Shown here: positions 47,381 to 55,703 of the stretch, one piece after another
Position numbering within the stretch: the first letter of the stretch is position 1
Layout: every line of letters starts with the position of its first letter
From: Burkholderiales bacterium
GTDB lineage: Bacteria; Pseudomonadota; Gammaproteobacteria; Burkholderiales; Burkholderiaceae_C
Reading direction: 5' to 3'
Length of the DNA stretch: 64,000 nucleotides
Assembly (NCBI GenBank): GCA_016223165.1
Contig: JACRPO010000008.1
Coordinates: 301,309 to 365,308, forward strand
Notes under the pieces: generated by a model
What the model saw: the letters and a program-made list of their open reading frames with translations, nothing else
Database searches by the model: none
What the model was told of the DNA's origin: nothing
Made by a program: the position numbers and the translations under genes

Positions 47381-47815
47381 TCAGTGCGATTTGCCCGAGG
47401 TGATCTGCTCGCGCAGGCGGTCTTCCTGCGCGCGCAGCTCGGGCGTGAACGCTTCGCCGAAATCCTCGGCCTCGAACACCGGTCGGATCTCCACCTCGCA
47501 GGCCTCCTCGTGCGGATTCGGGCAGCGGCGCAACCACTCGATCGCCTCGTCCATCGAGCGCACCTGCCACAGCCAGAAGCCGGCCACCAGCTCGTTCGTC
47601 TCGGCGAAAGGGCCATGGATGACGGTGCGCTCGGCGCCGTCGAAGCGCACGCGCGCGCCCTTGGCGCTGGGGTGCAGGCCCTCGCCGGCGAGCATGATGC
47701 CGGCCTTCACGAGCTCCTCGTTGTAGCGGCCCATGGCCTCGAGCAGTTGCGTGGCGGGCATCTTGCCGGTTTCGGAAGCGCGGGTCGCCTTGACCATCAC
47801 CAGCACTCGCATCAT
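47381..47815 (-). CDS. YCII/DGPF-domain protein
   Basis: The 144-residue product starts MMRVLVMVKATRASETGKMP; two adjacent ATGs (47815 and 47812) are possible, the second being better spaced from AAGGAG. The YCII/DGPF signature appears as VIHGPFAETNELVAGFWLWQ near 65-84, here HGPF instead of DGPF. A C-terminal extension (VEIRPVFEAEDFGEAFTPEL) is typical of the longer members. It lies 12 bp before the ECF42-like sigma gene on the same strand, the conserved pairing. The biochemical role of DGPF proteins is not known. Confidence 0.9.
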   Translation of the reverse strand: MMRVLVMVKATRASETGKMPATQLLEAMGRYNEELVKAGIMLAGEGLHPSAKGARVRFDGAERTVIHGPFAETNELVAGFWLWQVRSMDEAIEWLRRCPNPHEEACEVEIRPVFEAEDFGEAFTPELRAQEDRLREQITSGKSH

Positions 47816-47885
47816 TTCTCTCCTTGCAGGTTGCTTCGCGCGGAGGTCGGTCGTGCTGCGGCCGATCATCCCACCTCACTTGCAC

Positions 47886-47912
47886 GACGAGCAGCAGCCC
47901 CGAGAATCGACG
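47886..47912 (-). promoter_or_regulatory. Candidate ECF42-type promoter for the DGPF-sigma unit
   Basis: On the minus strand, CGTCGA (47912-47907) is followed after exactly 17 bp by CGTC (47889-47886). ECF42 promoters are described as TGTCGA at -35 and CGWC-like at -10, so this is one mismatch from the reported form. It would start transcription about 60 bp upstream of the DGPF gene, giving autoregulation. A perfect TGTCGA on the plus strand lies at 47933-47938, but only two bases before the other DGPF gene. Confidence 0.4.
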
Positions 47913-47940
47913 CCACCGCCGACCGAACCAATGTCGACCC

Positions 47941-48315
47941 ATGCAATACCTGCTGCTCGTGTACACCGATCAAAGCCTGCTCGGCCAGCTGTTGCCCCAG
48001 GAGTACGACGCACACATGCGCGACTGCTTGCAGCATGCAGACGAGCTGCAGGCGGGCGGCAAGCTGCTCACCTTCCAGCAGCTCGAGCCACCGGCGCAGG
48101 CCCGCGCGGTGCGCACGCGCGGCGGCCGCACGCAGGTGCTGGACGGGCCCTTCGCCGAGACCAAGGAGGTGCTGGCCGGCTTCAACCTCGTCGAGGCCGA
48201 TTCGATGGAAGAGGCGGTGCGCCTGGCCGAGGCGCTGCCCTGGGCGCGCTACGGCTGCATCGAGGTGCGTCCGGTGCGCGACGTGGCCGCCGTGCGCCAG
48301 CGCGTCGGCGCCTGA
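47941..48315 (+). CDS. YCII/DGPF-domain protein
   Basis: The 124-residue product has the full DGPF signature in TQVLDGPFAETKEVLAGFNL near 61-80 and the usual N-terminus MQYLLLVYTDQSLL. It is divergent from the other DGPF gene and its ECF42-like sigma partner, with 125 bp between starts. The start ATG 47941 has no obvious ribosome-binding site. It ends 11 bp from the convergent MFS gene. Function unknown; the genomic link to ECF42 sigma factors is well established for the family. Confidence 0.92.
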   Translation: MQYLLLVYTDQSLLGQLLPQEYDAHMRDCLQHADELQAGGKLLTFQQLEPPAQARAVRTRGGRTQVLDGPFAETKEVLAGFNLVEADSMEEAVRLAEALPWARYGCIEVRPVRDVAAVRQRVGA

Positions 48316-48326
48316 GGGCCTGAGGT

Positions 48327-49559
48327 TCAGCGCGCCGGGCCGGCACCGAGCAGCGGCCGCAGCGCCAGCAGCCCCAGCAGCGGCCCGAGCGCGAGCCAGG
48401 GCAGCACCGCGGCCAGCGAGGCGCCCGCCGCGGCGCGCACGAAGACCTCGATGCTGAGCGCGGAGATCGCGAAGCCGATGCTCTTGGTGAGCGTGAGCAC
48501 GCTGCCCACCGCGTCGCGCGGCGCATTGGCCGCAGTGAGGGCGCTGAACTGCGGCGAGTCGCCGGCGACCGTCACGCCCCACAACAGCAGCCAGGCAAGG
48601 AACAACCACAGCGGAGCCTGCAGCAGCCACGGCGCGGCCAGGCAACACAGGCCGCTTGCCGCGAGCTGGAAGCCGGCCACGCGCGCACTGCCCCAACGCG
48701 CCACGAGCTGGCCGCCCGCGATGCAGCCGAGCGCCCCCGCGCCGAGGGCGGCAAACGCCCACCACGAGACGGCCACGGAGTCCGCGAGGCGCGTGGCCAG
48801 GATGGCCGGCAGCAGCACCCACACCGTGTACAGCTCCCACATATGGCCGAAGTAGCCGAAGGCCGAGGCACGCACGCGCCGGTCACGCCAGATGCTGGCC
48901 AGGGCGCTCAGGCGAAGCCCCGCGGCCGGCGCTTCCGGGCGGCGGGCCGGCTCGGGCACCAGCCACACCATGGCCAGGCCGGCCGCCACGCACAGCGCCG
49001 CCACGGCGACGAAGACCGCCTGCCACGGCAGCCCGGCGCCGCCGCTGGCCAGGGCGCGCAGGGCATGGGCCCCGGCGCTGCCGACGACGAGCGCGCCCAC
49101 CAGCCAGCCGAGCGCAGCTCCGAGCCCGCGCGGAAACCACTGCGCGGCGATCTTCATGCCCACCGGATAGATGCCGGCGAGAAAGAAGCCGGTGATCGCC
49201 CGCCAGGCGAGCAGCGCGCCATACGACGAGGCCATCGCCGCGGCGGCGAGCGTGCACGCGGCGGCGGCGAAGGCGCAGGCGAGGAAGACGCGCCGGGCCG
49301 GGAAGCGGTCGGCCACCGCCAGCAGCGCGAAGACCAGCGTGCCGGCGATGAAGCCGAGCTGCAGCGACGACGAGAGCGTGCCCACCGCGGCGGCCGGCCA
49401 GCCCTGGTGCGCATGGGCCGCCTGCAGGTCGGGCATCACGGCGTTGACGGCGAACCAAGGCGAGATGCCGAGCAGCTGCGCGAAGACGATCGCCGGCAAC
49501 ACGCGGCGCGGCGCGGCGGGCGCGGCGGCGGCCGCCGCCGGCGTGTGCAGGGAAGACAT
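48327..49559 (-). CDS. MFS transporter
   Basis: The 410-residue product has twelve hydrophobic helices in two halves with the MFS loop motif ADRFPARRVF near 83-92 after helix 2. An Ala-rich N-terminal tail precedes helix 1 (VLPAIVFAQLLGISPWFAVN). It resembles the CynX/NarK-like general group, but the substrate cannot be assigned. ATG 49559 is preferred over GTG 49562. It converges on the DGPF gene with an 11-bp gap and diverges from the EF-G paralogue. Confidence 0.88.
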   Translation of the reverse strand: MSSLHTPAAAAAAPAAPRRVLPAIVFAQLLGISPWFAVNAVMPDLQAAHAHQGWPAAAVGTLSSSLQLGFIAGTLVFALLAVADRFPARRVFLACAFAAAACTLAAAAMASSYGALLAWRAITGFFLAGIYPVGMKIAAQWFPRGLGAALGWLVGALVVGSAGAHALRALASGGAGLPWQAVFVAVAALCVAAGLAMVWLVPEPARRPEAPAAGLRLSALASIWRDRRVRASAFGYFGHMWELYTVWVLLPAILATRLADSVAVSWWAFAALGAGALGCIAGGQLVARWGSARVAGFQLAASGLCCLAAPWLLQAPLWLFLAWLLLWGVTVAGDSPQFSALTAANAPRDAVGSVLTLTKSIGFAISALSIEVFVRAAAGASLAAVLPWLALGPLLGLLALRPLLGAGPAR

Positions 49560-49733
49560 CACCCTTGACCTTACTCAAGCACCTGTGGCGCTGCCACGCG
49601 GTCACCACCCTTGTGCGCCTGCGCGCGATCCCTTACGCTGGACCGCCCCGACCCACCCAATTCAATTGCAGGCCGCGCCGCGGCCGTTTGGGGCACGCGC
49701 CCCAGTGGCTGCACCGGCTGCGAGGAGTACTCC

Positions 49734-51797
49734 ATGCCAAGCCCAGCCACGTCCGGCACCGCCTTCGCGGTGTCGGCCATCCGCACCCTTGCCCTCGTGG
49801 GCCCGGCGGCCTCGGGCAAGACGAGCCTCGCCGAGGCCCTGCTCGTCAAGAGCGGCACCATCGGCGCCGCCGGCAGCCTCGAGCGCGGCAGCACGGTCAG
49901 CGACTACGACCCGCTCGAACGCAAGATGCAGCACTCGCTGAGCGCCGCGCTCATGCACATGGAGCACGCGGGCACGCGCATCCACTTCATCGACACCCCG
50001 GGCGCCAGCGACTTCCTCGGCCAGAGCCTGCCGGCGCTCGAGGCGGTGGAGACGGCGGCCATCGTCATCAACGCCGCCGCCGGCATCGAGCCGATGGCCG
50101 AGCGCATGATGGACTACGCGGCCAGCCGCCAGCTCGACCGCCTCATCATCGTCAACAAGATCGACACGCAGGGCGTCAACCTGAGCGCGCTGCTCGAGCA
50201 GATCCAGGCCCGCTTCGGCAAGGAGTGCCTGCCGCTCAACCTGCCCGACGCGGGCGGCGCCAAGGTGGTCGACTGCTTCTACAACCGCGAGGGTCACAGC
50301 GACTTCGGCAGCGTCGACAGCGCGCACCGCGCGCTCGTGGAACAGGTCGTCGAGGTCGATGCCGCGTTCGTCGACCGCTACCTCAACGACGGCGACATCG
50401 ACGCCGGCGAGTTGCACGCGCCCCTCGAGCAGGCGCTGCGCGAAGGGCATCTCATTCCGGTGTGCTTCACCTCGGCGCGCACCGGCGCCGGCATCGCCGA
50501 GCTGCTCGACGTGATCGTCAGGCTGCTGCCCAACCCGACCGAGGGCAACCCGCCCGACTTCCTCAGCGGCGAAGGCGCCGATGCCAAGCTGATGCACGCC
50601 GAGCCCGACCCCGCAAAGCACGTGCTCGGCCATGTGTTCAAGGTGACCGTCGACCCGTATGTGGGCCGCATGGGCATCTTCCGCATCCACCAGGGCACGG
50701 TGACGAAGGATTCGATGCTCTACATCGGCGACGGCCGCAAGCCCTTCAAGGTCGGGCACCTGTTCATGCTGCAGGGCAAGGACCATGTCGAGGTGCCGCG
50801 CGCGGTGCCGGGCGACATCGTCGCCGTGGCCAAGGTCGACGAGATCCACTTCGATGCCGTGCTGCACGACGCCGCCGAGGACGACCACATCCACCTCAAG
50901 GCGCTCGACTTCCCGAAGCCGGTGCACGGCCTCGCCGTCGAGGCGAAGAAGCGCGGTGACGAGCAGCGCATGTGGGAGATCCTGCAGAAGCTCGTCGACG
51001 AGGACCCCTGCCTGAAGATCGAGCACGTGGCCACGACCAACGAGACCATCGTCTACGGCCTCGGCGAGTTGCACCTGCGCGTGCTGCTCGAGCGCATGAA
51101 GGAGACCTACAAGTTCGAGGTCAACACGCGGCCCCCGCGCATCGCCTACCGCGAGACGATCACCGCCAAGGCCGATGGCCACCACCGGCACAAGAAGCAG
51201 ACCGGCGGCGCCGGCCAGTTCGGCGAGGTCTACCTGCGCGTCGAGCCGCTGCCCCGCGGCGGCGGCTTCGAGTTCGCCGACGAGGTGAAGGGCGGCGTCA
51301 TCCCCAACCAGTTCATCCCCGCGGTCGAGAAGGGCGTGCGCGAGGTGCTGGCGATGGGCGCCATCGCCGGCTACCCGGTGGTGGACGTGAAGGTCACCGT
51401 CTACGACGGCAAGCACCACAGCGTCGACAGCAAGGAGATCGCCTTCGCCACCGCCGGCAAGAAGGCCTTCATGGCCGCCATCCGCGAGGCGCGGCCGATC
51501 GTGCTGGAGCCCATCGTGCACGTCGAGATCGCGGCGCCCGATACGGCCATGGGCGACATCACCGGCGACCTCTCCGGCAAGCGCGGGCTCGTCAGCGGCA
51601 CGGCCAACGGCGCGAACGGCACCGTGGTGATACGTGGCCAGGCGCCGCTGTCGGAGCTGGCCGGCTACCAGAACCGGCTCAACGCGATGACGGCCGGCCA
51701 GGGTCGCTACACGCTGGAGCTCTCGCACTACGAGGCGGTGCCACCCACGGTGCAGGCGCAGCTCGTGAGCCAGCACCAGGTGAAGGACGAGGACTGA
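49734..51797 (+). CDS. Elongation factor G-like protein (EF-G paralogue, divergent GTPase)
   Basis: The 687-residue product aligns along all EF-G domains: G domain, beta barrel (HVFKVTVDPYVGRMGIFRIH), domain III, domain IV (GGVIPNQFIPAVEKGVRE) and domain V. The GTPase motifs are unusual: the P-loop is GPAASGKTSL at 23-32 instead of AHVDHGKTTL, and the switch II motif is DTPGASDF at 87-94 instead of DTPGHVDF, so the catalytic histidine is absent. NKID is normal. AGGAGT precedes ATG 49734. It is a known EF-G-like family beside the main fusA; its role is unclear. Confidence 0.9.
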   Translation: MPSPATSGTAFAVSAIRTLALVGPAASGKTSLAEALLVKSGTIGAAGSLERGSTVSDYDPLERKMQHSLSAALMHMEHAGTRIHFIDTPGASDFLGQSLPALEAVETAAIVINAAAGIEPMAERMMDYAASRQLDRLIIVNKIDTQGVNLSALLEQIQARFGKECLPLNLPDAGGAKVVDCFYNREGHSDFGSVDSAHRALVEQVVEVDAAFVDRYLNDGDIDAGELHAPLEQALREGHLIPVCFTSARTGAGIAELLDVIVRLLPNPTEGNPPDFLSGEGADAKLMHAEPDPAKHVLGHVFKVTVDPYVGRMGIFRIHQGTVTKDSMLYIGDGRKPFKVGHLFMLQGKDHVEVPRAVPGDIVAVAKVDEIHFDAVLHDAAEDDHIHLKALDFPKPVHGLAVEAKKRGDEQRMWEILQKLVDEDPCLKIEHVATTNETIVYGLGELHLRVLLERMKETYKFEVNTRPPRIAYRETITAKADGHHRHKKQTGGAGQFGEVYLRVEPLPRGGGFEFADEVKGGVIPNQFIPAVEKGVREVLAMGAIAGYPVVDVKVTVYDGKHHSVDSKEIAFATAGKKAFMAAIREARPIVLEPIVHVEIAAPDTAMGDITGDLSGKRGLVSGTANGANGTVVIRGQAPLSELAGYQNRLNAMTAGQGRYTLELSHYEAVPPTVQAQLVSQHQVKDED

Positions 51798-52013
51798 AGA
51801 GGTCGTTGAGGCCGAAGAGGTCGAAGGGGCCGGCGCACTTGTCGGATGCCGCGCCGTCGCCAGCCGCGCTCTATGGCGCTTTCATGGCGCACCTCATGCC
51901 TCACTTCATGGCGCAGTTGACGCCGCGCTCGACGCCGCGTGGCCCACGACGGCTCGATCGTTTATGTCCCGGAAGGCTCGCGGTGAGCCTGCTTCGTCGC
52001 GATGGGGCGATGG

Positions 52014-53532
52014 CTAGCTCGCCCCCAGCGCCAGCGCGGCGTGGTGAGTGGCGAACGCGGCCAGGTAGGCGAGCGCGAACAGGTAGCCGGCGGCGACGAG
52101 CGGCATGGTCCAGCCGCCCGTCTCGCGCCTGATCGTTGCCAGCGTGCTCAGGCACATGGGCGCGAAGACGTACCAGGCGAGCAGCGAGAGCGCGGTGGCG
52201 AGGCTCCAACCGCGGGCGATGAGCGGCGTCAGCGCCCGCGCCGTGTCGTCGCCGGCGGCCGAGAGCGCGTAGACGGTGCCGAGCGCGCTCACCGCCACTT
52301 CGCGCGCGGCCAGCCCCGGCACGAGGGCGATGCTGATCTGCCAGTTGAAGCCGACGGGCGCGAACAGAACCGCCAGGCCGCGCCCGAGCATGCCCGCGAG
52401 GCTGTGCTCGATCGGCGGGCCGCTGGCACCGGGCGGCGGCGCCGGGAAGCTGGCGAGGAACCACAGCAGGACGGTCAGCACGAGGATGACGCCGCCCACC
52501 CGGTGCAGGAAGATGAGGGCACGCTGCCACAGGCCGACCGCCAGGTTGCGCAGGCGGGGCCAGTGGTACGAAGGCAGCTCCATCATCAGCGCACGCACCT
52601 GGCCGTGCGCGGTGAATCGCTTGAGCACCCAGGCGACGGCGAGCGCGCCGACGATGCCGGCAACGTAGAGCGCGAACAGCACCAGCCCCTGCAGCTCGAG
52701 CCCGCCCCACACCTGGCGCTGCGGCACGAAGGGCGGCCTTGATCATGTCCATCGGCACCGTGGCCCAGGCGAACACCGCCTGGAACACGAGCGCCAGCAG
52801 CACGGCCAGCAGCAGTGGCCCGAACACGGGGTGCAGCACGAGGCGGTCGATGCGGTCGCTCCTCTCGTGCGGCACGGCGGCGTCTAGGCCCAGGCGCTGC
52901 AGGATGCGGTGCACGTTGGCCTGGTCGGCCGAGGGATCGGCGGCGCGCGGCGGCGTGACGGCGCCTTCGGCGGGCGCGCACGCCGGCACGCGCCACTGCT
53001 GCGGGTCGTCGAGCAGCGTGCGCAGCTCGTCGGCACCGATGCCTTGCACCGCCACGGTCTTCACCACCCGCAGGCCGAGCTCGCGGCCGAGCGAGCGCGG
53101 GTCGATGCGCAGGCCGCGCTGCTCGGCGAGGTCGGCCATGTTCAGGGCCACGACGCACGGCAGGCCGAGCCGCCTGACGGCGAGCACGAGGCGCAGGGTG
53201 CGGCGCAGGTTGGTGGCGTCGACCACGCACAGCACGAGGTCGGGACGCTTCTCGCCGGCGGCGCGGCCGTTGAGCACGTTGACCGTCACGGCCTCGTCGG
53301 GCGAGCGCGGATGCAGGCTGTAGGCGCCGGGCAGGTCCAGCAGGCGCAGTGCCTTGCCGGCGGCCGTGGCAAGGCGCCCTTCCTTGCGCTCGACGGTGAC
53401 GCCGGCGTAGTTGGCCACCTTCTGGCGGCTGCCGGTGAGGCGGTTGAACAGCGCCGTCTTGCCGCAGTTCGGGTTGCCTACCAGCGCCACCAGCGGCCCG
53501 CCGCGGTGGACGTGGATGACCGCTTCGTTCAC
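52014..53532 (-). pseudogene. feoB: Ferrous iron transporter FeoB, disrupted by internal deletion and frameshift
   Basis: From GTG 53532 (GTGA overlap with feoA) the frame encodes the FeoB G-protein domain (LVALVGNPNCGKTALFNRL, then DLPGAYSLHP) and the first membrane helix, ending FAWATVPMDMIKAA near base 52735. There the sequence jumps to PFVPQRQVWGGLELQG in another frame, which continues to TAG at 52014 with the last helices. The section normally between these points, about 120-130 residues with the first Gate motif and the pore cysteine, is missing, and the join is out of frame (1516 nt from start to stop codon, not a multiple of three). A functional iron channel is unlikely unless the assembly is wrong here. 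Confidence 0.88.
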
Positions 53533-53867
53533 GGCACGCCCCTCTCGGACCGACCAGGGGGCGACGGTGTCACCTGCACGCAGGCCGCCTCGGCGCGGCG
53601 CAGCGCGAAGGTGGAGTCGCCGATGCGCACGACGAGCGGGTCGCCGCCCAGCACCCCGTAGGCCAGGACCTGCACCGGTTCGCCGGGCAGGAAGCCGATC
53701 TCCGCCAGCCAGGCCGCCCATTCGGCGGCGTGCGGCGAGGCCACGGCCACCACGTGTGCCGCCTCGCGCAGGCCGAGTTCGTGCAGCGGCAGCCTGGAGG
53801 GATGCGAGGCAGGCTCGTTCGTGCGACTGCCTTCGGGCAGCAACGGCCGGTTGCCGGGCTCGTTCAC
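53529..53867 (-). CDS. feoA: FeoA-domain protein
   Basis: FeoA is a small SH3-like cytoplasmic partner of FeoB. The domain spans about 20-95 of this 112-residue product, with AWLAEIGFLPGEPVQVLAYG and GDPLVVRIGDSTFALRRAEA, the typical core. GTG 53867 is the chosen start, 11 bp after the fur stop; no clear ribosome-binding site, so the N-terminus (about 25 residues before the domain) is uncertain. The stop overlaps the feoB GTG by 4 bp. The gene is intact although its partner feoB is broken. Confidence 0.85.
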   Translation of the reverse strand: MNEPGNRPLLPEGSRTNEPASHPSRLPLHELGLREAAHVVAVASPHAAEWAAWLAEIGFLPGEPVQVLAYGVLGGDPLVVRIGDSTFALRRAEAACVQVTPSPPGRSERGVP

Positions 53868-53878
53868 TTCGGGGCCGT

Positions 53879-54325
53879 TCAGGGCCGATCGTCGCCGCGG
53901 CACTTCGGGTCGGAGCACAGGCCGTAGAGGGCGAGCGCGTGCTCCTGCAACTCGAACCCGCGCTGGCGCGCGATCTCCTGCTGGCGCGCCTCGATGCCGG
54001 CGTCGACGAACTCCTCGACGCGACCGCAGCGCACGCACACCAGGTGGTCGTGGTGGCGGCCCTCGTTGAGCTCGAAGAGCGCCTTGCCACCCTCGAAGTG
54101 GCGCCGCTCCAGCAGGCCGGCCTGCACGAACTGCATCAGCACGCGGTACACCGTGGCCAGGCCGATGTCGGAGCCCTGCTCGAGCAGGACGCGGTAGACG
54201 TCTTCGGCGCTGAGGTGGCGCTGCGCCGAGTCCTGGAAGATTTGCATGACCTTCAGCCGCGGGATCGTGGCTTTGAGGCCGGTGGTCTTCAACTCGTCGA
54301 TGCGTTCGTGGGTGCTGCGGGGCAT
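53879..54325 (-). CDS. fur: Ferric uptake regulator Fur
   Basis: The 148-residue product is a complete Fur: winged-helix DNA-binding domain ([20 protein letters not shown] near 51-70) and a dimerisation domain with the metal ligands in [16 protein letters not shown] near 90-105 and the second cysteine pair in LCSDPKC near 136-142. Fur-Fe2+ represses iron-uptake genes. It lies inside a probable bfd-hemP-fur-feoA-feoB transcript, 25 bp after hemP and 11 bp before feoA, which would give autoregulation through the Fur-box-like site upstream of bfd. Confidence 0.95.
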   Translation of the reverse strand: MPRSTHERIDELKTTGLKATIPRLKVMQIFQDSAQRHLSAEDVYRVLLEQGSDIGLATVYRVLMQFVQAGLLERRHFEGGKALFELNEGRHHDHLVCVRCGRVEEFVDAGIEARQQEIARQRGFELQEHALALYGLCSDPKCRGDDRP

Positions 54326-54350
54326 GCCGGGGTGCGCTGTTCTGGGTGCT

Positions 54351-54587
54351 CTACTTGGTGAGGATCAGCTTGCCCAGTGCCGTCTGGCGCAGCCGGTAGA
54401 CGTGCTCGTGGTGAACGATCTCGACTTCGGTGGCACCGCGGAAGAGGTCGCGGCTGGGCACACGGCGATGGGACGCCCTCGGGTCCGCGTCGCGGTCGGA
54501 GACGGAGGAAGCCGGCGCGGCGCCGGCTTCAGGCCCGGGCGGCGCACCGGACGCGCCGGGAATGCCGGGTGTGGGCAGCGAGGCCAT
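54351..54587 (-). CDS. hemP: Hemin uptake protein HemP
   Basis: The 78-residue product has the HemP core at its C-terminus: [20 protein letters not shown] near 45-64, ending ALGKLILTK. HemP proteins are small, Fur-regulated proteins that promote expression or function of haem-uptake genes. The N-terminal half is Pro/Ala/Gly-rich. It starts one base after the bfd stop and is 25 bp before fur. Start ATG 54587. Confidence 0.88.
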   Translation of the reverse strand: MASLPTPGIPGASGAPPGPEAGAAPASSVSDRDADPRASHRRVPSRDLFRGATEVEIVHHEHVYRLRQTALGKLILTK

Positions 54588-54588
54588 G

Positions 54589-54855
54589 TCAGGCCGCCGC
54601 CATCGTGGGCGCGGGCGCCGGCGTCGGGGCCGCCGGCAGAGTTGCCTGCAACGGCGAGGTGCCCGGACTGCAAAGATGGGCGCAGCAACCACCGCCGCGG
54701 TGTGCCGCGAACGACTCGGCGGCGAACTCGGTGCATGCGCCACAGCCTGTGCCCGCTCGCGTCGCTTCCTGCAGTTCGTCGAACGTCTTGCACCCGCCTG
54801 CCACGGCATGGGCGATGTCGCGGTCCGAGACCCGGTGGCAGATGCAGATGATCAT
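54589..54855 (-). CDS. bfd: Bacterioferritin-associated ferredoxin
   Basis: Bfd reduces bacterioferritin to release iron. The 88-residue product begins MIICICHRVSDRDIAHAVAG; the [2Fe-2S] cysteines follow the CxC...CxxC pattern (CIC at 4-6 and GCGAC near 36-40). The C-terminal 35 residues are Ala/Pro-rich and add two further cysteines (GGCCAHLC). A Fur-box-like palindrome lies just upstream (54870-54888). It is the first intact gene of the bfd-hemP-fur-feoA-feoB run and matches bfr encoded at 59158. Confidence 0.9.
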   Translation of the reverse strand: MIICICHRVSDRDIAHAVAGGCKTFDELQEATRAGTGCGACTEFAAESFAAHRGGGCCAHLCSPGTSPLQATLPAAPTPAPAPTMAAA

Positions 54856-54869
54856 GATGATCTCATCAT

Positions 54870-54888
54870 AATGCGAATCGTTCCTATT
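54870..54888. promoter_or_regulatory. Fur-box-like site upstream of bfd
   Basis: AATGCGAATCGTTCCTATT has the left arm AATGCGAA exactly and six of eight bases of the right arm of the palindrome at 58981-58999. It lies 15 bp upstream of the bfd ATG in an AT-rich stretch unlike the surrounding DNA. The form fits the betaproteobacterial variants of the Fur 7-1-7 pattern (TGMGAATNATTCKCA). No binding has been shown. Confidence 0.6.
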
Positions 54889-54925
54889 TAATAGCCCGCC
54901 GCCTTCTGCCCCTCTGCGAACTCGG

Positions 54926-55432
54926 TCACTTGCCTGTAGGAGTACGGAGGGCGCCGCAGGGGTCGGGCCTTGGCTGCGCGGGGACGACCGTGTGCAGGTC
55001 GAAGGCCGAGGCAGCTTCGGCCGCCTCGAGCACGCCGACGCTCTGGGCCCGGCCGCGCAGTGCCGGCTGCAGCCAGCGCGGCACGCCCAGGTCGTTTCGC
55101 ACGTGCCCGTTGCCGGCCAGCAGCACGATACCGCGGTCGGCATGCGCCGCGACGGCGCGCGCCATCTGCTGGTCGCGCGCCACCTGCGCCAGCGCCATGC
55201 GACGCGCCTGTGGGGCGTCGACCTGGCCGCAATGGCTCGCCTCGATCGCTGCGGCCTGGCCCGTGAGGATGTCTTCGGGCTCGGCGGCGTCGAAGCCTCG
55301 CGCGGCCAGGCCTTCGCGCACCACCCGGCGCGCGTCGTCGCGCCCGACGTTGACGGCGACGACGGGCCCCGGGTCCGGTGGTCCTCTGCGCGGGGTTATC
55401 GACGGGCTGGCGAGCCGTGGCCCGCCGGCGCA
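54926..55432 (-). pseudogene. chaN: ChaN-family (haem-binding, Tiki-superfamily) lipoprotein, N-terminal half missing
   Basis: The frame ending at TGA 54926 encodes the C-terminal part of a ChaN/PhuW-type lipoprotein: NVGRDDARRVVREGLAARGF, RDQQMARAVAAHADRGIVLL and LAGNGHVRNDLGVPRWLQPA, the conserved metal/haem-binding core. No N-terminal half, signal peptide or lipobox is present: reading upstream in the same frame meets a TGA at 55435-55433, which is the stop of the small gene before it. About 140-150 of an expected 280 or so residues remain. Whether the remnant is expressed from an internal GTG (55324) is unknown. Confidence 0.75.
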
Positions 55433-55678
55433 TCACATCGGAATTCGGCATCCGGCACATCCCTGCCTGGCGATCATGCCCGGGCTCGCGCTCGACACGC
55501 CGCCGGCGGCAGGTTGCGGCAGTGTGCTCGCGCTGGCCGGCAGCGGCACGAGCCAGAAGACGAGCGCCGCCACCGCCCCCAGCACCACGGCGGCGCAGGC
55601 GTCGTGCCAGAGCTCACGCCGCCGGCGCCGCCGGCGCAAGTCGACAAGCTCGATGTCGATCGTCGTGCTCGCATGCAT
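55433..55678 (-). CDS. Small membrane protein of unknown function
   Basis: The 81-residue product (ATG 55678) has an Arg-rich stretch (DLRRRRRRRELW near 14-25) and one membrane helix (AAVVLGAVAALVFWLVPLPA near 29-48), then a Pro/Gly-rich tail ending in GCAGCRIPM. It lies 25 bp after the 141-residue unknown gene and runs, in the same frame, up to the chaN remnant, separated only by its TGA. The tail may therefore have been formed by the deletion that truncated chaN. No family recognised. Confidence 0.45.
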   Translation of the reverse strand: MHASTTIDIELVDLRRRRRRRELWHDACAAVVLGAVAALVFWLVPLPASASTLPQPAAGGVSSASPGMIARQGCAGCRIPM

Positions 55679-55703
55679 TCCCGAGGCTCCACGCTCGATC
55701 AAC

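Noticed and set aside
47933..47938. Perfect TGTCGA as a -35 element for the plus-strand DGPF gene
   Set aside because: It ends two bases before the start codon, so a promoter there would start transcription inside the gene.
51901..54090. 729-codon continuous frame through feoB
   Set aside because: Only the middle part is FeoB G-domain. The front is feoA/fur antiframe and the end is out-of-frame translation after the deletion; it is not a fusion protein.
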